Shown here piece after piece: positions 42,870 through 53,100 of a stretch of DNA of 64,000 nt (within the stretch, counting starts at the first letter, position 1; every line of letters begins with the position of its first letter). The position numbers and the translations under genes are program-made. Source of the stretch: Vitrella brassicaformis (taxonomy: Eukaryota > Sar > Vitrellaceae); contig CDMY01000444.1 in NCBI GenBank assembly GCA_001179505.1, positions 2,382 to 66,381 on the forward strand, read 5' to 3'. A model generated the notes under the pieces. That model did not search any database. It worked only from the letters and a program-made list of their open reading frames with translations, and was not told the DNA's origin.

Positions 42870-43598
42870 TTACCATACGCACGCACTGAAAAGCAGGTGC
42901 CGAGGGCGCGGGTCGAATGAAATACGAGCCACAGGATATAAAAAGTAGACGGCGATTTTCCTCTGTGGCCTTCTTGGGATGAATGACTTCATACTGGGAG
43001 GCCTTGGTGGTGCCTGCCTCCGTCTTGGCGATGGTGCTGGCGCGGAGGCTCATCGTGTGGCTCCGCTGCGTGTCATCGGCGGCCTGAACGAAGAAACGAA
43101 CACAACACGACGGCATGCACGGAAACATGACGGAAGTCGTGCTTGATGGTGTCGTACCACTGCGCGTAGGTGGTCATCTTGGGCAGGGGTGTGTGAATGG
43201 TGTCATGATATGAACGGGGGCAGAAGGCATTCACATCTACGCGCCCTGCACACACAAACAGGGCGAGAGATGGATGGATGCATGGACATACATGTCCGTG
43301 TATGTGTGTGTCTGTGTGACCTCGGTGGAATTGGTGCGGCTGGCAGATGTGATGGCGTCCTCGTGTCTGCCGCCCCCACCCTATCGAAGCACACACCCAC
43401 ACCCACACCCACACCACATTTCCAAGTGCCCCTTGCCTGTCTCGTTCTCCTCACCCCTGATGTGAGATAATAATACAGGACGCCCGCAAGGACCGACAGG
43501 CCGCCCATGCCCATCAGTGGTCCCCCATACCCCCACCGTCTGTTGTTGTTGGCCGCGCTCACTCCTCCGTCAGCTGGCCCGTCTTGGCTCCCCGCCAT
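42870..43598 (-). CDS. small membrane protein (minus copy)
   Basis: Starts MAGSQDGPADGGVSAANNNR at 43598 and has one hydrophobic segment, GPLMGMGGLSVLAGVLYYYL. The + copy at 47203 reads GLSFVAGVLYYYL. After an intron come VDVNAFCPRS and MTTYAQWYDTIKHDF (43.25-43.13 kb), then AADDTQRSHTMSLRASTIAK and ASQYEVIHPKKATEE (43.09-42.96 kb). As read, splice phase 0 would give TAG two codons into the second exon in both copies. So either the protein ends there as a tail-anchored peptide of about 50 residues, or the splice site differs. Motif copy 11 lies inside its last exon. Confidence 0.45.
42931..42958 (-). repeat. TACATTTTATAT motif, copy 11 (variant TACTTTTTATAT)
   Basis: Minus strand: AATCGCCGTCTACTTTTTAT then ATCCTG. 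It reads IAVYFLYPVARISFDP in one frame, but the upstream KKATEE exon would read through it as NRRLLFISCG. The nucleotide string is therefore conserved even where the frame differs. Confidence 0.8.
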
Positions 43599-43651
43599 TT
43601 GGTAGCTGGCGAAACAGCACACAGATCCGTTTTTCGTTTCTCGTCTCTTCC

Positions 43652-44260
43652 TTAGTACCGCTGGCCGGTCGGACACAGCGTGGAGCAGGTGACGCAGAGC
43701 CGGCGCAACGTGACGGTGAAACCGCGGCACAGCTTGCAGGCCTTGTCGAGCCAGGGGCAGTGCTGCTCGAAGGCGTTCTCGTCCTCTGCGCACAGATCGA
43801 GAGGCAGTGATGACATTGACGCATGTTGTGTGTATCCTGTGCCCTCACCCACCTCGCTCGCCTCTGGCGTCCTCGTCTTCTCGTTGGAGCTCCAGGTCGG
43901 CAGGCTGTCCTCCTGCCGCCGCTTCATCACCTTCACCTGCAAAACAGACATCTGCCCGTACGCACCATCCGCTCGTTTTTCGCACCGCCCAGCTTGAAGG
44001 TGATCACATCGCCTTTCTTGAACGCCTCGTTGAGTTGTTGGCCGCCCTGCACACCGGGGTGGCTGCCAGTGCAAGCACACACCGAGCAGATGAGGGGTAT
44101 TCGCAGCGTTCCAGTGCTCGTGACTGACCTTGTGGAGATGATCTCGGCGTTCTCCAGCAGGAGGTGGGTGCATCGTCGACACGCCCCGTACTGTAATCCA
44201 GTAGTAGCCGTCCTTGTCTTGCACACACCCGTCGCCCGTGAAGTAGTAGCCCGGGTCTAG
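43652..44260 (-). CDS. cysteine-rich zinc-finger-like protein, minus copy, with foreign 5' segment
   Basis: The C-terminal exons read GGQQLNEAFKKGDVITFKLG, then CLFC, VKVMKRRQEDSLPTWSSNEK, EDENAFEQHCPWLDKACKLC and RGFTVTLRRLCVTCSTLCPT, ending at TAA 43654-43652. CKLC and CVTC..LC are a likely zinc site. The paralogue is on the + strand at 46323-47149. Upstream of the GGQQL exon this copy holds an acetyl-CoA synthetase fragment in place of part of the paralogue's exon. No family is recognised for the rest. Confidence 0.45.
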   Translation of the reverse strand, partial: LDPGYYFTGDGCVQDKDGYYWITVRGVSTMHPPPAGERRDHLHKVSHEHWNAANTPHLLGVCLHWQPPRCAGRPTTQRGVQERRCDHLQAGRCEKRADGAYGQMSVLQVKVMKRRQEDSLPTWSSNEKTRTPEASEVGEGTGYTQHASMSSLPLDLCAEDENAFEQHCPWLDKACKLCRGFTVTLRRLCVTCSTLCPTGQRY

Positions 44261-44314
44261 GGGCGCGGGTACACGTTGAGCAGGCGCTCGTGGTCGCCAT
44301 ACACCGTCCGAAGA
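44171..44314 (-). pseudogene. acetyl-CoA synthetase fragment
   Basis: Minus strand reads LRTVYGDHERLLNVYPRP, then after a frame change DPGYYFTGDGCVQDKDGYYW and IT, then after another frame change GRVDDA. This is the AMP-forming acetyl-CoA synthetase signature 'YGDHER...PYPGYYFTGDGA.RDKDGYYWITGRVDDV' in order. Two frameshifts within 145 bp and no other part of the enzyme nearby make it a captured relic. Confidence 0.75.
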
Positions 44315-44528
44315 GCTGGCGGAGGATGGTGTCGACGGTGGTGGCAAACCAAAAAGGACGGCAGGCTGGGCAGCGCAAGAACACAGATAAAGAATACGGG
44401 GAAGCTCCTTCACCTCTAAAAATTAAACGGCCGTCTCCGTCGCGAGTTCTCGACCGACCGTTTTAACGACACAGCGTACAGTGGTTGCGCAGACGTCGGC
44501 TTCTGCGGACGAACAAATCCTGGTCATC

Positions 44529-44834
44529 ATGATTAGACTGGCCAGCACTCTCATTGCCGCTGCGGACGCGCTACTCGCGAGCCTTTCCAAGGTTCATCAT
44601 GCCAGCGTGTCACTGCACTTCTACGGTCGAGTGCTTATTGCCATGGTCGTATCGGCCCTTCTGCCGCCCTATCTGCTGCTCGGCACTGATCCTGTGACTG
44701 TGTTTCTCGGCCATGGGGCGTTTGCGGAGCCATCGAATGTCGCAGTGCGTCTGGCGGGCGGAGGGAGAAACAGGACCACAAACCATGCAGACTCTCTGTG
44801 TGAGTGTGTGTGTATGGTAACACACACTCATTGA
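44529..44834 (+). CDS. small hydrophobic open frame
   Basis: MIRLASTLIAAADALLASLS then FYGRVLIAMVVSALLPPYLL. The amino-acid composition is normal up to about 44780 and then becomes TG-repeat sequence. There are two possible membrane segments. No homologue was recognised and no splice sites confirm it. Confidence 0.25.
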   Translation: MIRLASTLIAAADALLASLSKVHHASVSLHFYGRVLIAMVVSALLPPYLLLGTDPVTVFLGHGAFAEPSNVAVRLAGGGRNRTTNHADSLCECVCMVTHTH

Positions 44835-45039
44835 AGCAGGCCAGCACACGACCATGACACAGCTGGCATCGTATGCACATGCGCGGGTGTGTGCATTCGC
44901 ATGCTGGTTGCCCTTTTTTTTGTGGCTGTCGGATGGATGCCACATGCGTGGGTGTGTGCATGATGTGGCCACAGACGGATCTGTGTGTGTCGAGTCGACA
45001 ATATACAAGGAAGAGCAATTCCGGCTTACAACGGCAGCG

Positions 45040-45224
45040 ATGGCTGTCTCCACCATCGGCAGGCGACTCTCACCGACAGACCCCTGCACACAACCACAAA
45101 CCACACACATACAAACCGAGGAGGGAGTGAGCAATGACACATCAGGTATGCTCAGTCAGCCATTTGTCGACCCACTGACTGACCTTGGCAGCCAGATATC
45201 TGATCGAGTCGCCCATCTGCACAC
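45040..45224 (-). CDS. two short candidate exons
   Basis: Minus strand: after gtgcag, MGDSIRYLAAK, then gtcagt. A second exon after gtgtgcag reads GSVGESRLPMVETAIAAV before gttgtaagc. The phases agree. I cannot trace further exons or name a product. Confidence 0.3.
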
Positions 45225-45612
45225 ACCGCACGCACAACACACACGTCACACCCGTTATCCATCTCCCTGTCTGCCTACATGTCCTCTCGTCTGTGTCTGC
45301 AGCCATGCCCTCTCGTCTGTGTCCTCTCTGCTTGTTTGCTGCTCAGTGGAGTGGGTTGGGTGCATCCTCGCAGTACCACACTAAGGAATGGATTGGATTC
45401 GTCTAAGGAAGGGGTGAGTGTGCACCATATGCAGTTCATAACCAATCCACGTACAACACAGAAAACGCTCATGTTAGTCTACGTGTCAACATACCACAGC
45501 GCGATAAACACGCTCACGCAGTCACTTATATACACACGACGACACACGTCAAGTACGTGAGCAGGTGGAGTGAGGTCGGGTTAGCAAGCAAAGTCAACGA
45601 GAAAGTCAGTCA

Positions 45613-46255
45613 TCAGTCTTGAACAAACAACGCCGCCGCCCTCGGCTCTTTCGCCTCCTGCCGCCGCTTCCACTTCTGCTCAGTAGTCGTCCCGAGGACT
45701 GCACATGATGAAAACTGCACATGGTGAAAAGCGACACAGAGTGATGTCTATTTGATTCCTATCTGGATCACTCCTTCACGCACCTGTGACATCTGGAGGA
45801 GGAGCAAGCGGGCCTGAACCACACAAAACGCAAATCATGGTAAGCGATGGAGGGAGTGCTGGGCCTGCAGAATACTGCCTACCTCGTCGCTCTTTGGACC
45901 CTCTTTGTCTCATGACGATTGGCTGCTCCTTGGTGGTTCCGATTTCTCCGAGGAACTCCTCGATGGTCTTGAGTTCTACACGGCTCACCGGCGCGTCCAA
46001 AGAACTCAATCTCACTCGTGCTCTTGTAGAGATGCTGCACGCGCACGGCGGACGAAGACGGTGTCTGTAAGGGCTGTGTATTGGGTGACTCCCCCTTCCC
46101 TCCTCCTTCCTTACCGAGTACCAGCGAAGCAGACGCCTCCTGAGGTCACCGACTGTGTTGGGCTTCTCCCGCAGCACAAGGTTAAAGGAACGCCACGGAT
46201 AGACGTTGGACCACCGAAACCACACGGAGTACCCGTCGGGATCTCTGTGCGTCAT
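45613..46255 (-). CDS. small basic protein, unassigned
   Basis: Starts MTHRDPDGYSVWFRWSNVYP at 46255 and continues WRSFNLVLREKPNTVGDLRR to a gtaagg donor. A 49-nt intron follows, then AVRVQHLYKST. A 40-nt intron (gtgaga...gtgtag) restores the frame into KLKTIEEFLGEIGTTKEQPI, then RQRGSKERR, LLLLQMSQ and a terminal exon VLGTTTEQKWKRRQEAKEPR ending FVQD and TGA at 45615-45613. About 140 residues, basic. The pattern recalls a small organellar ribosomal or assembly factor, but I do not recognise it. It is divergent from the + gene at 46323 with only 67 bp between starts. Confidence 0.5.
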
Positions 46256-46322
46256 GCTTCTCCTTCTCCTTTCCCGCGAGCTTTTTGTGGCGAGCTCGAG
46301 ACGGAGCGCAGATCTTCCAGAG

Positions 46323-47149
46323 ATGGCCAACAGGAACACGCACCCACCACTCCCGGCTGCCGACGCGCCGATGACCATCAAGTTCAAGCGGGCCGGTGCC
46401 GAGGGTGATGTCGCACCATACACCGAGCCTGGCACCACCACTGTCGACGCCATCCTCGACCTGCTCCGAGAGAACCTCGACCGGAGAACGCCGAGATCAC
46501 CTTCACAAGGTACGTTACGAGCACTGGAACGCTGGGAATACCCCTTATCTGCTCGGTGTGTGCTTGCACTGGCAGCCACCCCGGTGTGCAGGGCGGCCAG
46601 CAACTCAGGGAGGTGTTCAAGGACGGCGACGTGATCACCTTCAAGCTGGCCGGTGCGAAAAAGGAGCGGACGATGCGTACGCTCAGATGTCTGTTCTGCA
46701 GGTGAAGGTGATGGAGAGGCGGCTCCTGCAGCGGCCGAGCCACAGGCGGCAGCAGCGGCACAAATCGAAGGCGGGCTTGGAATGGGAGCAGACAGCGGCA
46801 GAGGTAGGTAGTTGCACGGACGGAGGCTCACCAGAAAGGAAATTGCGCTGTGCGTGTTTGTGTTTCAATCCTTTCAGTCGTGCCGACGCCCATCGGACGG
46901 CCTGCCGACCTGGAGCTCCAACGAGAAGACGACGACGCCAGACAAGAGCGAGGTGGGTGAGGGCACAGGATACACACAACATGCGTCAATGTCATCACTG
47001 CCTCTCTGTGCGCAGAGGACGAGAACGCCTTCGCGAAGGCCTTCCCCTGGCTCGCCGAGGCCTGCCAGCTCTGCCGGGGTCTCACCGTCAACTTGCGCCG
47101 GCTCTGCGTCACCTGCTCCACGCTGTGTCCGACCCGCCCGCGGTACTAA
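46323..47149 (+). CDS. cysteine-rich zinc-finger-like protein, plus copy
   Basis: MANRNTHPPLPAADAPMTIK, then FKRAGAEGDVAPYTEPGTTT, VDAILDLLRENLD. After an intron GGQQLREVFKDGDVITFKLA, KKERTMRTLRCLFC. Then VKVMERR, LPTWSSNEKTTTPDKSE, and EDENAFAKAFPWLAEACQLC, RGLTVNLRRLCVTCSTLCPT, stop at 47149. The first-exon frame (DAILDLL) and the GGQQL exon do not join in phase, and GERRDHLHK in the third frame would. Either a base is missing or an intron is misplaced. The paralogue is at 44.26-43.65 kb on the minus strand. Confidence 0.45.
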
Positions 47150-47202
47150 GGAAGAGACGAGAAACGAAAAACGGATCTGTGTGATGTTTCGCCAGCTACC
47201 AT

Positions 47203-47854
47203 ATGGTGGGGAGCCAAGACGGACCAGCTGACGGAGGAGTGGGCGCGGCCAACAACAACAGACGGTGGGGGTATGGGGGACCACTGATGGGCATGGGCGG
47301 CCTGTCGTTCGTTGCGGGCGTCCTGTATTATTATCTCACATCACGGGTGAGGAGAACGAGACAGGCAAGGGGCACTTGGAAGTGTGGTGTGTGTGTGGGT
47401 GGATGGGTGTGTGCTTCGATAGGGTGGGGGCGGCAGACACGAAGACGCCATCACATCTGCCAACCGCACCAATTCCACCGAGGTCACACAGACACACACA
47501 CACATATACATGGACTCACACAGACACACACACACGCACATGTATGTCCATGCATCCATCCATCTCTCGCCCTGTGTGTGTGTGTGTGCAGGGGGGGTAG
47601 ATGTGAATGCGTTCTGCCCCCGCTCCACCGACGACACCACCCACACCCCCGTAGAAAGGATGACCACCTACGCGCAGTGGTACGACACCATCAAGCGGGA
47701 CCTCCACACACACCTCGCCAACACCTCCACGACCAAGAAGCCCACCAATGCAGCCGAGGAGGACGCGGATGACGACCGCCTGGCCATGCCAGGGAGGCAC
47801 CCGCCGACACGGCACAATACACACACATCACGAGCACTAACGACTGATGGATGA
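47203..47854 (+). CDS. small membrane protein (plus copy)
   Basis: MVGSQDGPADGGVGAANNNR, WGYGGPLMGMGGLSFVAGVL, YYYLTSR to a gtgagg donor at 47347. The next homologous block (VDVNAFCPRSTDDTTHTPVE, MTTYAQWYDTIKRDL, then LANTSTTKKPTNAAEEDADD) starts after gtgtgcag near 47592. As in the minus copy, the simple splice gives GGG GGG TAG, so the true junction is unclear. Third-base differences between the copies suggest the VDVNAF frame is coding. Confidence 0.45.
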
Positions 47855-47869
47855 ATGTTACATGTTGCA

Positions 47870-48760
47870 TGAGTGCGTGTTCACGTCCACTGCACTACCA
47901 CTAGGCGGGGAGAGGGGAGGGATGGAGGGATGGAGGGAGAGGTGCACACACACACACACGCGCATGCGCGTCGATACATGTAGTTTATCTTCACGTACAT
48001 GTGCATGTCGGTCGGTCGATACGACCACCCTGCATGCACTGTACTCTTCTTTCTTTCAAGCCATTCACTAGTAATCCTGATGCACGACACTGCTAGCTGT
48101 ACGATATTCATCTGTGTCCACATGTTTTTCAGATTCGCGCGCCCTTTCTTGCGGTGATGGATGTGCACGAGTCAGGGAGGGAGGGAGGGAGGGAGGATGT
48201 ACAGATTCGTTCATGCGTGGGGACACCTCTGTTCGGCTCAACACACGCTCCACCCCCCACCTTCTTTTCTTCCTCTGAGCCTCTTGTCGACACAAACACT
48301 GACCTGTAGAGTAGGTTTGATTAGGTAGACTTACCTGACAGACAGACAGAGAGAGCTGCACTCTGCTGACTAGCAGGCAAGCAGCCAGCCAGCCAGGCAG
48401 GCAGACAGAGTTCTACCGGTAGCCAGTTGGTCCGCGTGCGTGTGCTTTGTGTGTCTTTTGTGTGATTTGGGCATTTAGTCTACACGCGTTGCGTGTATCT
48501 CAATTGCATTTGCCTAGGGAAGGGGTATCAGATTCTGTTTACCTGCATGCATGGGGGAGTGAGACATCCCGTGGCAGGAGTAGTCAGGGTGGGCTTTTAG
48601 GGACACAAAGAATTGCATTTGATTGACACCGAATTGCACTCACTTGTGTCTTTGACGGACCAGAGAACATGCACATACTACGTACGATCGCCAGGAAACG
48701 GCACAACGGCTGACACTGTACGATCGTACAGCGCCCATCTCCACTTCTGATCCATAAACC
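47870..48760. other. spacer without a recognised gene
   Basis: CA, GAGG and GCAG/CCAG simple repeats (for example AGCAGCCAGCCAGCCAGGCA at about 48380). No supported gene. Confidence 0.5.
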
Positions 48761-48768
48761 GCTCCCAT

Positions 48769-49508
48769 ATGGTGCAGCTGGCGATGGTATCCGCCCTGTC
48801 ACTGGCCTCTTTCCTCCTGCTGTCCGCCTCCCCCTCTCACACGGCTGCTGATGCGGCACAAATGATCGATGAGCGTCGGGCAGCAGATGGCAGTGGCGGC
48901 CCTATCGATGCCCTCAAGCAGCAGGTAGAGACGCACTGCCAGGCGGGCACAGACAGACAAACGGATGTGTGCATGTGTGTACGGGATTCTGCGTGGCAGT
49001 TTGAGGAGTTCTTGACGGCTCTCCAGGTCAAGGGTGAATCCGAAGACATCCAGCCACACACCCAGGAGCAGGACCATGACACCGCTGCTGGTACGCAACA
49101 CGCAAATGCAGTGCGTGTGTCCATCACGTGTGTGTGAGCGCAGGCAAGGACATGGACCAGGAAGAGAGCAAGAAAGCCGCCAGGCTGACCGTCGACAAAG
49201 TGCGCAAGACGGTCAGCAAACTCAAGAAGGGCCGCCTTGTCAAGACCGCCAAGGCCACCAGAGAGCAGAGCCCGTACAGCCCCGAATTCATCGCCGGTTT
49301 TGACGCTTTTGTGGCCGAAGTCACCGCCAGTATCGACGCATTTCGGGCGGCACTCGGCGCTGAGATCGGCGACGAGATATCTGTGCTCCTGGTGAGCATC
49401 GAGGAGGACTTGGAGGCCATCGAGGTGCTGGCTGCGACAGGCGGCGTAGACGTCATCGATGGCGACCTCGACATTGACATTGAGCTTCGTTCTGGCCGAC
49501 ACACGTGA
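48769..49508 (+). CDS. small secreted helical protein
   Basis: Exons 48769-48924, 49000-49090 and 49144-49508 join in phase (0, then 1). MVQLAMVSALSLASFLLLSA is a signal peptide. The mature chain has an acidic first half (FEEFLTALQVKGESEDIQPH), a basic middle (SKKAARLTVDKVRKTVSKLK) and an acidic helical C-terminus (FDAFVAEVTASIDAFRAALG; LVSIEEDLEAIEVLAATGGV). About 200 residues, no known family. The layout resembles the secreted gene at 33.4 kb: signal peptide, short second exon, basic linker, then acidic helices. Sequence identity is too low to claim homology. Confidence 0.65.
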
Positions 49509-49514
49509 CTGACC

Positions 49515-50170
49515 TGATGTGACGCGTCCATGTTTGTCTGTCTCTGTATGGATGGATTGATGCATCAACACACTGCATGGGGAAAAAGGGCCATCAAGTC
49601 TGTCTGAGTCGGTCAGTCGTGCAAAGACGCGGCAGAGGCGGCACATGTCAGCTCAGCCCTCGGAGGGCTGTTGTGTCTGTACCATTTGTGAAGGATATCG
49701 ATATCTGTTGTGCTGCTCATTAGGTCTCCATTTTTACTATCTGTGTCGTGTGTGTCTCCGTCCGCACGGACAAGATGCTGGCCATAGCTATATTTACTTG
49801 TGTCTGTCTGTGTGTCGGCTCTACTTATTTGTTTATTTGTGTCGCCCCTTGACAGACGGAGGGAGGAAGGGAATGACTCTATGATCACTCTCTGTGTCAG
49901 TCTAGTGAACTGAGCTCATCAACACGTGCACTCTGTGTAGGGATCTGCCGACGGGATCGGTTTCTTTATTTCAGCAAAGAGAGAGGGCTTTCATTTCAGT
50001 CACTAGAGCAATCAGTCGTAGGTGGCAAGGAAAAAACAAAAAAAACCACAAGTCCGTCCATCCATCCATCCATCCATTCATTCATCCATCCATCCGTGTG
50101 TGTGGCGGTGTGTATACGAACGAATTGACGTATATCGGATGTGTGTGAGATGCGCGGGTGGGTGGTGTGT
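49515..50170. other. convergent intergenic region
   Basis: T-rich stretch with TTTATTTGT and a CATC microsatellite (50056-50098). It separates the 3' ends of the secreted-protein gene (+) and the ATPase gene (-). No gene seen. Confidence 0.5.
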
Positions 50171-50177
50171 GCGGTTC

Positions 50178-53100
50178 TCAAACGTCTGATATCTTGGGCT
50201 CGCGAGGGAGAGCGCCTGAGTTGGACAGACATCCGTCGCCCACACGTGTGTATATGCACGTGGGTATCTATCAGCGCCGACCTGTCTTGATGAGTGCCTC
50301 TTTCCAGTCGGTCAAGGCCTGCACTTGTGCAGTGAGGTTCTTCAGGTGCTTCTCGATCCTTATCATCTCTGCACACACACGAGATGACACACACAGACGT
50401 GCATACTTTCACCCACTGGCGAGCACTGCACGAGAGCTTACCGGGGGATGGCTGAGACGGCTGCGGCACCTGCACACGCCATCGAAATGTGCGTGTGTAT
50501 GTTCATTTATCTGTGTGAGCGAGCCGACGTACCAGTGCGAGCCCTGAGGGTCTGGTGGGAGGTGAGCCGATGCTCACAGACCTGCATTCAGTCAGTCGTG
50601 TGCATGCGAACGTATGAATGCGCGTGTGTGCATAGCATTGTGACTTACAGGTTTTCGGATGTTCTCTTCCTTATCAGCTCGTGGCTCTTCTCCTCTCTCT
50701 TGAGGTACTCTGCACACACACAGACACCCACCCACCCACACACACAGAGAGAGAGAGAGGGAGAGAGATTTGCGTCTATGTTGATGTCTGTGTGGGGCTA
50801 TGTGTACCAGTGACGCCGTCCTTGGATATCTCTTTGTTGAGGAACTCTCTACGAAGAGATTCCAGCTGCTTCTTGACCTCCTCTGCAGACACAGGCACAG
50901 ACACATGAGACACAGCGCACAAACATTAGCGTGTGTGTGGGGAGGGGCGAGAGGAACGTCAGCACACACACACTCACGTTGGATCTGCTCCTTGGTCTTC
51001 TCTCCCGCCAGCACCGATCCGAAGAGCATGTCCTCGCTGTCCGCGTCGTCGCTGTAGAACTTCTTGAGAATCAGCACTTTCAGAATGTCACCCAGCTGAT
51101 GACCGGTCGATGGATGGCGACGCGCGCGTGCTTTGTGTGCATGTCTGTCTGTCTGTCTGTGTGCATGTGTGTTGTGTGTGTGTCTTACGAAGAACCAGAT
51201 GAACGAGTAGAGCCACACAATCGCCACGTGCTCAATCCCTACAGACAGACAGACAGACAGAGACACGAATGGGATGGACGTCTAGAGGCATATCTATCTG
51301 CACACAAGCTTACGAATGCCCTCGACTGGCGCGCCTCCACCGAACTGCAAATCTCCCGGCCAGCTGCACCAACAGACACACGCACACACCCCTCGCAATG
51401 TTGCACAAAAGCATGCATTGATTGCAGCACAGGAACGCACATGAGCATGAGTACGCTTGAGAGGACCATCGAGGCGATCACCGGGATGATCACCACTATC
51501 GAAGGCGGCTTGGCCTCCTACACACAAGAGGGCATCGATGTATTGTGTCTCTCTCTTTGTGTGGGTATGTGCATATCAGTCAGTCCACTTCAGTTCAGCT
51601 CCCTCACCACGCCGTCATAGTACCAGAACCATGACTTGGTGCGCGTGGAGAAAATGTTGAGCTGGATCATCACCGCCAGATTCAGGTACACAGCCGCGTT
51701 GAGCCGCGCCTACACACAAAGGGAGGGAGACACACAGGTAGTTCGATGGACTGTGTTGGTTTGCATGTGTGTGTGTGTGTGTGTGGCCCCCACTCACTTA
51801 CGATAGAGATCTCGCATTCATCGTCGGTGAGGGAAATCTGCTCGTTGCATTCAGAGCCGTCCTGAATTTTGCGTGTGGACCACACAGAGTCATCCACACG
51901 AGTCGTCCGTCCATGTGTGTGCGTGTGCGTCTGGGTGTGGGTGCGGGTGTGTGTGCAGAATGGGCCCATACGTATTTTCTGTAGACGAGGAGATCGTCGA
52001 CGCCCCACCCTGCACACGTGTGTTCGGTTTGGGCATACACACACAAAGAAAGTACCCTCCATCCGCTCGTTGGCTCACCTTTCCACCAGTTGATGCCCCC
52101 TGCGATCTGTTCGCCGTCCGCAAAAAGAAACAAACCCAAGAACGCACCTGCACTCACACACACACACACAGACACACACACATGAATGGTCGACCAATCC
52201 ACAAGCAGCCGTACCTACCGATCACGTTGGTAAAGCCGAGCGTGCCAGCCACGATGAGGACCTGCAGACAGACAGACAGACAGACAGACAAGTGTGTGTC
52301 GCATCCATCCATCCATCCATGCATGGCTGGAGTGGAGTGTGTCGTCCGTCCTTCCCTTGCCCCACCTTTTTGAGGTCCCAATGCTGCGGCACTCCCGCGC
52401 GGACGACGTTGTCCTTGCTGGTGCTCATGATGGTGAAGTCGTTGATCAGAGACAACTGCATTTCATGCAGGAAGAGAGAAAAGATCAATCAACTGTGTTT
52501 CCGCGTGTGTGCAGGGCAGGGGCGGCATACAAGGATGAGTGTCCAAGTGGGGAAGTCGTATTCGGCAGCTGCACACACACATAGACAGGCTCACACCCAC
52601 TAATGACTGACTGACTGACTGACTCACCGCAGATGGACAGGACAAAGAAGAAGAGAATCAGCGACGACGAGGCCATGCGGTACATGATGTAATTCTGGAT
52701 CCGCTGGAAGATCGTCCGCGACGTGAGCAGCGCCGTCACGATCGTTGACAGACCTGGCTGCAGCAGAATGATGTCCGCCGCACCCTGTGAGTATGTTTGT
52801 GTTGATATGGTGGACGGACGAGACACAGAGAGGGAGGACACACACATACAGAAAAGGAAACACGTGATGGAATGTCTTACCTTTGCGGCGTCGGTCGCCC
52901 CAGCGACAGCCACGCCGACATTGGCCTTCTTCAACGCGGGGGCATCCTGAAGACATGTGTCCAAAGATTTGTGTGTGTGTGATGCCCCACGACCGTCGCA
53001 CATACGTTGACGCCGTCGCCCGTCATGCCGACGAGCTTGCCCATGTCCTGCAGGGCCGCCACTATCTGCACACACTCACCCATGCCCATACACGTGTGTG

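Noticed and set aside
45960-46020. A 13-nt GT-AG intron (GTGAGCCGTGTAG) in the minus gene at 46255
   Set aside because: A 40-nt intron starting at the earlier gtgaga restores the same frame and fits the neighbouring 49-nt intron, so a record-short intron is not needed.
45776-46831. A 351-residue minus-strand open frame
   Set aside because: It runs through a divergent promoter and is antisense to the + zinc-finger-like gene. Only its 46255-45613 part, with introns, has family-like content.
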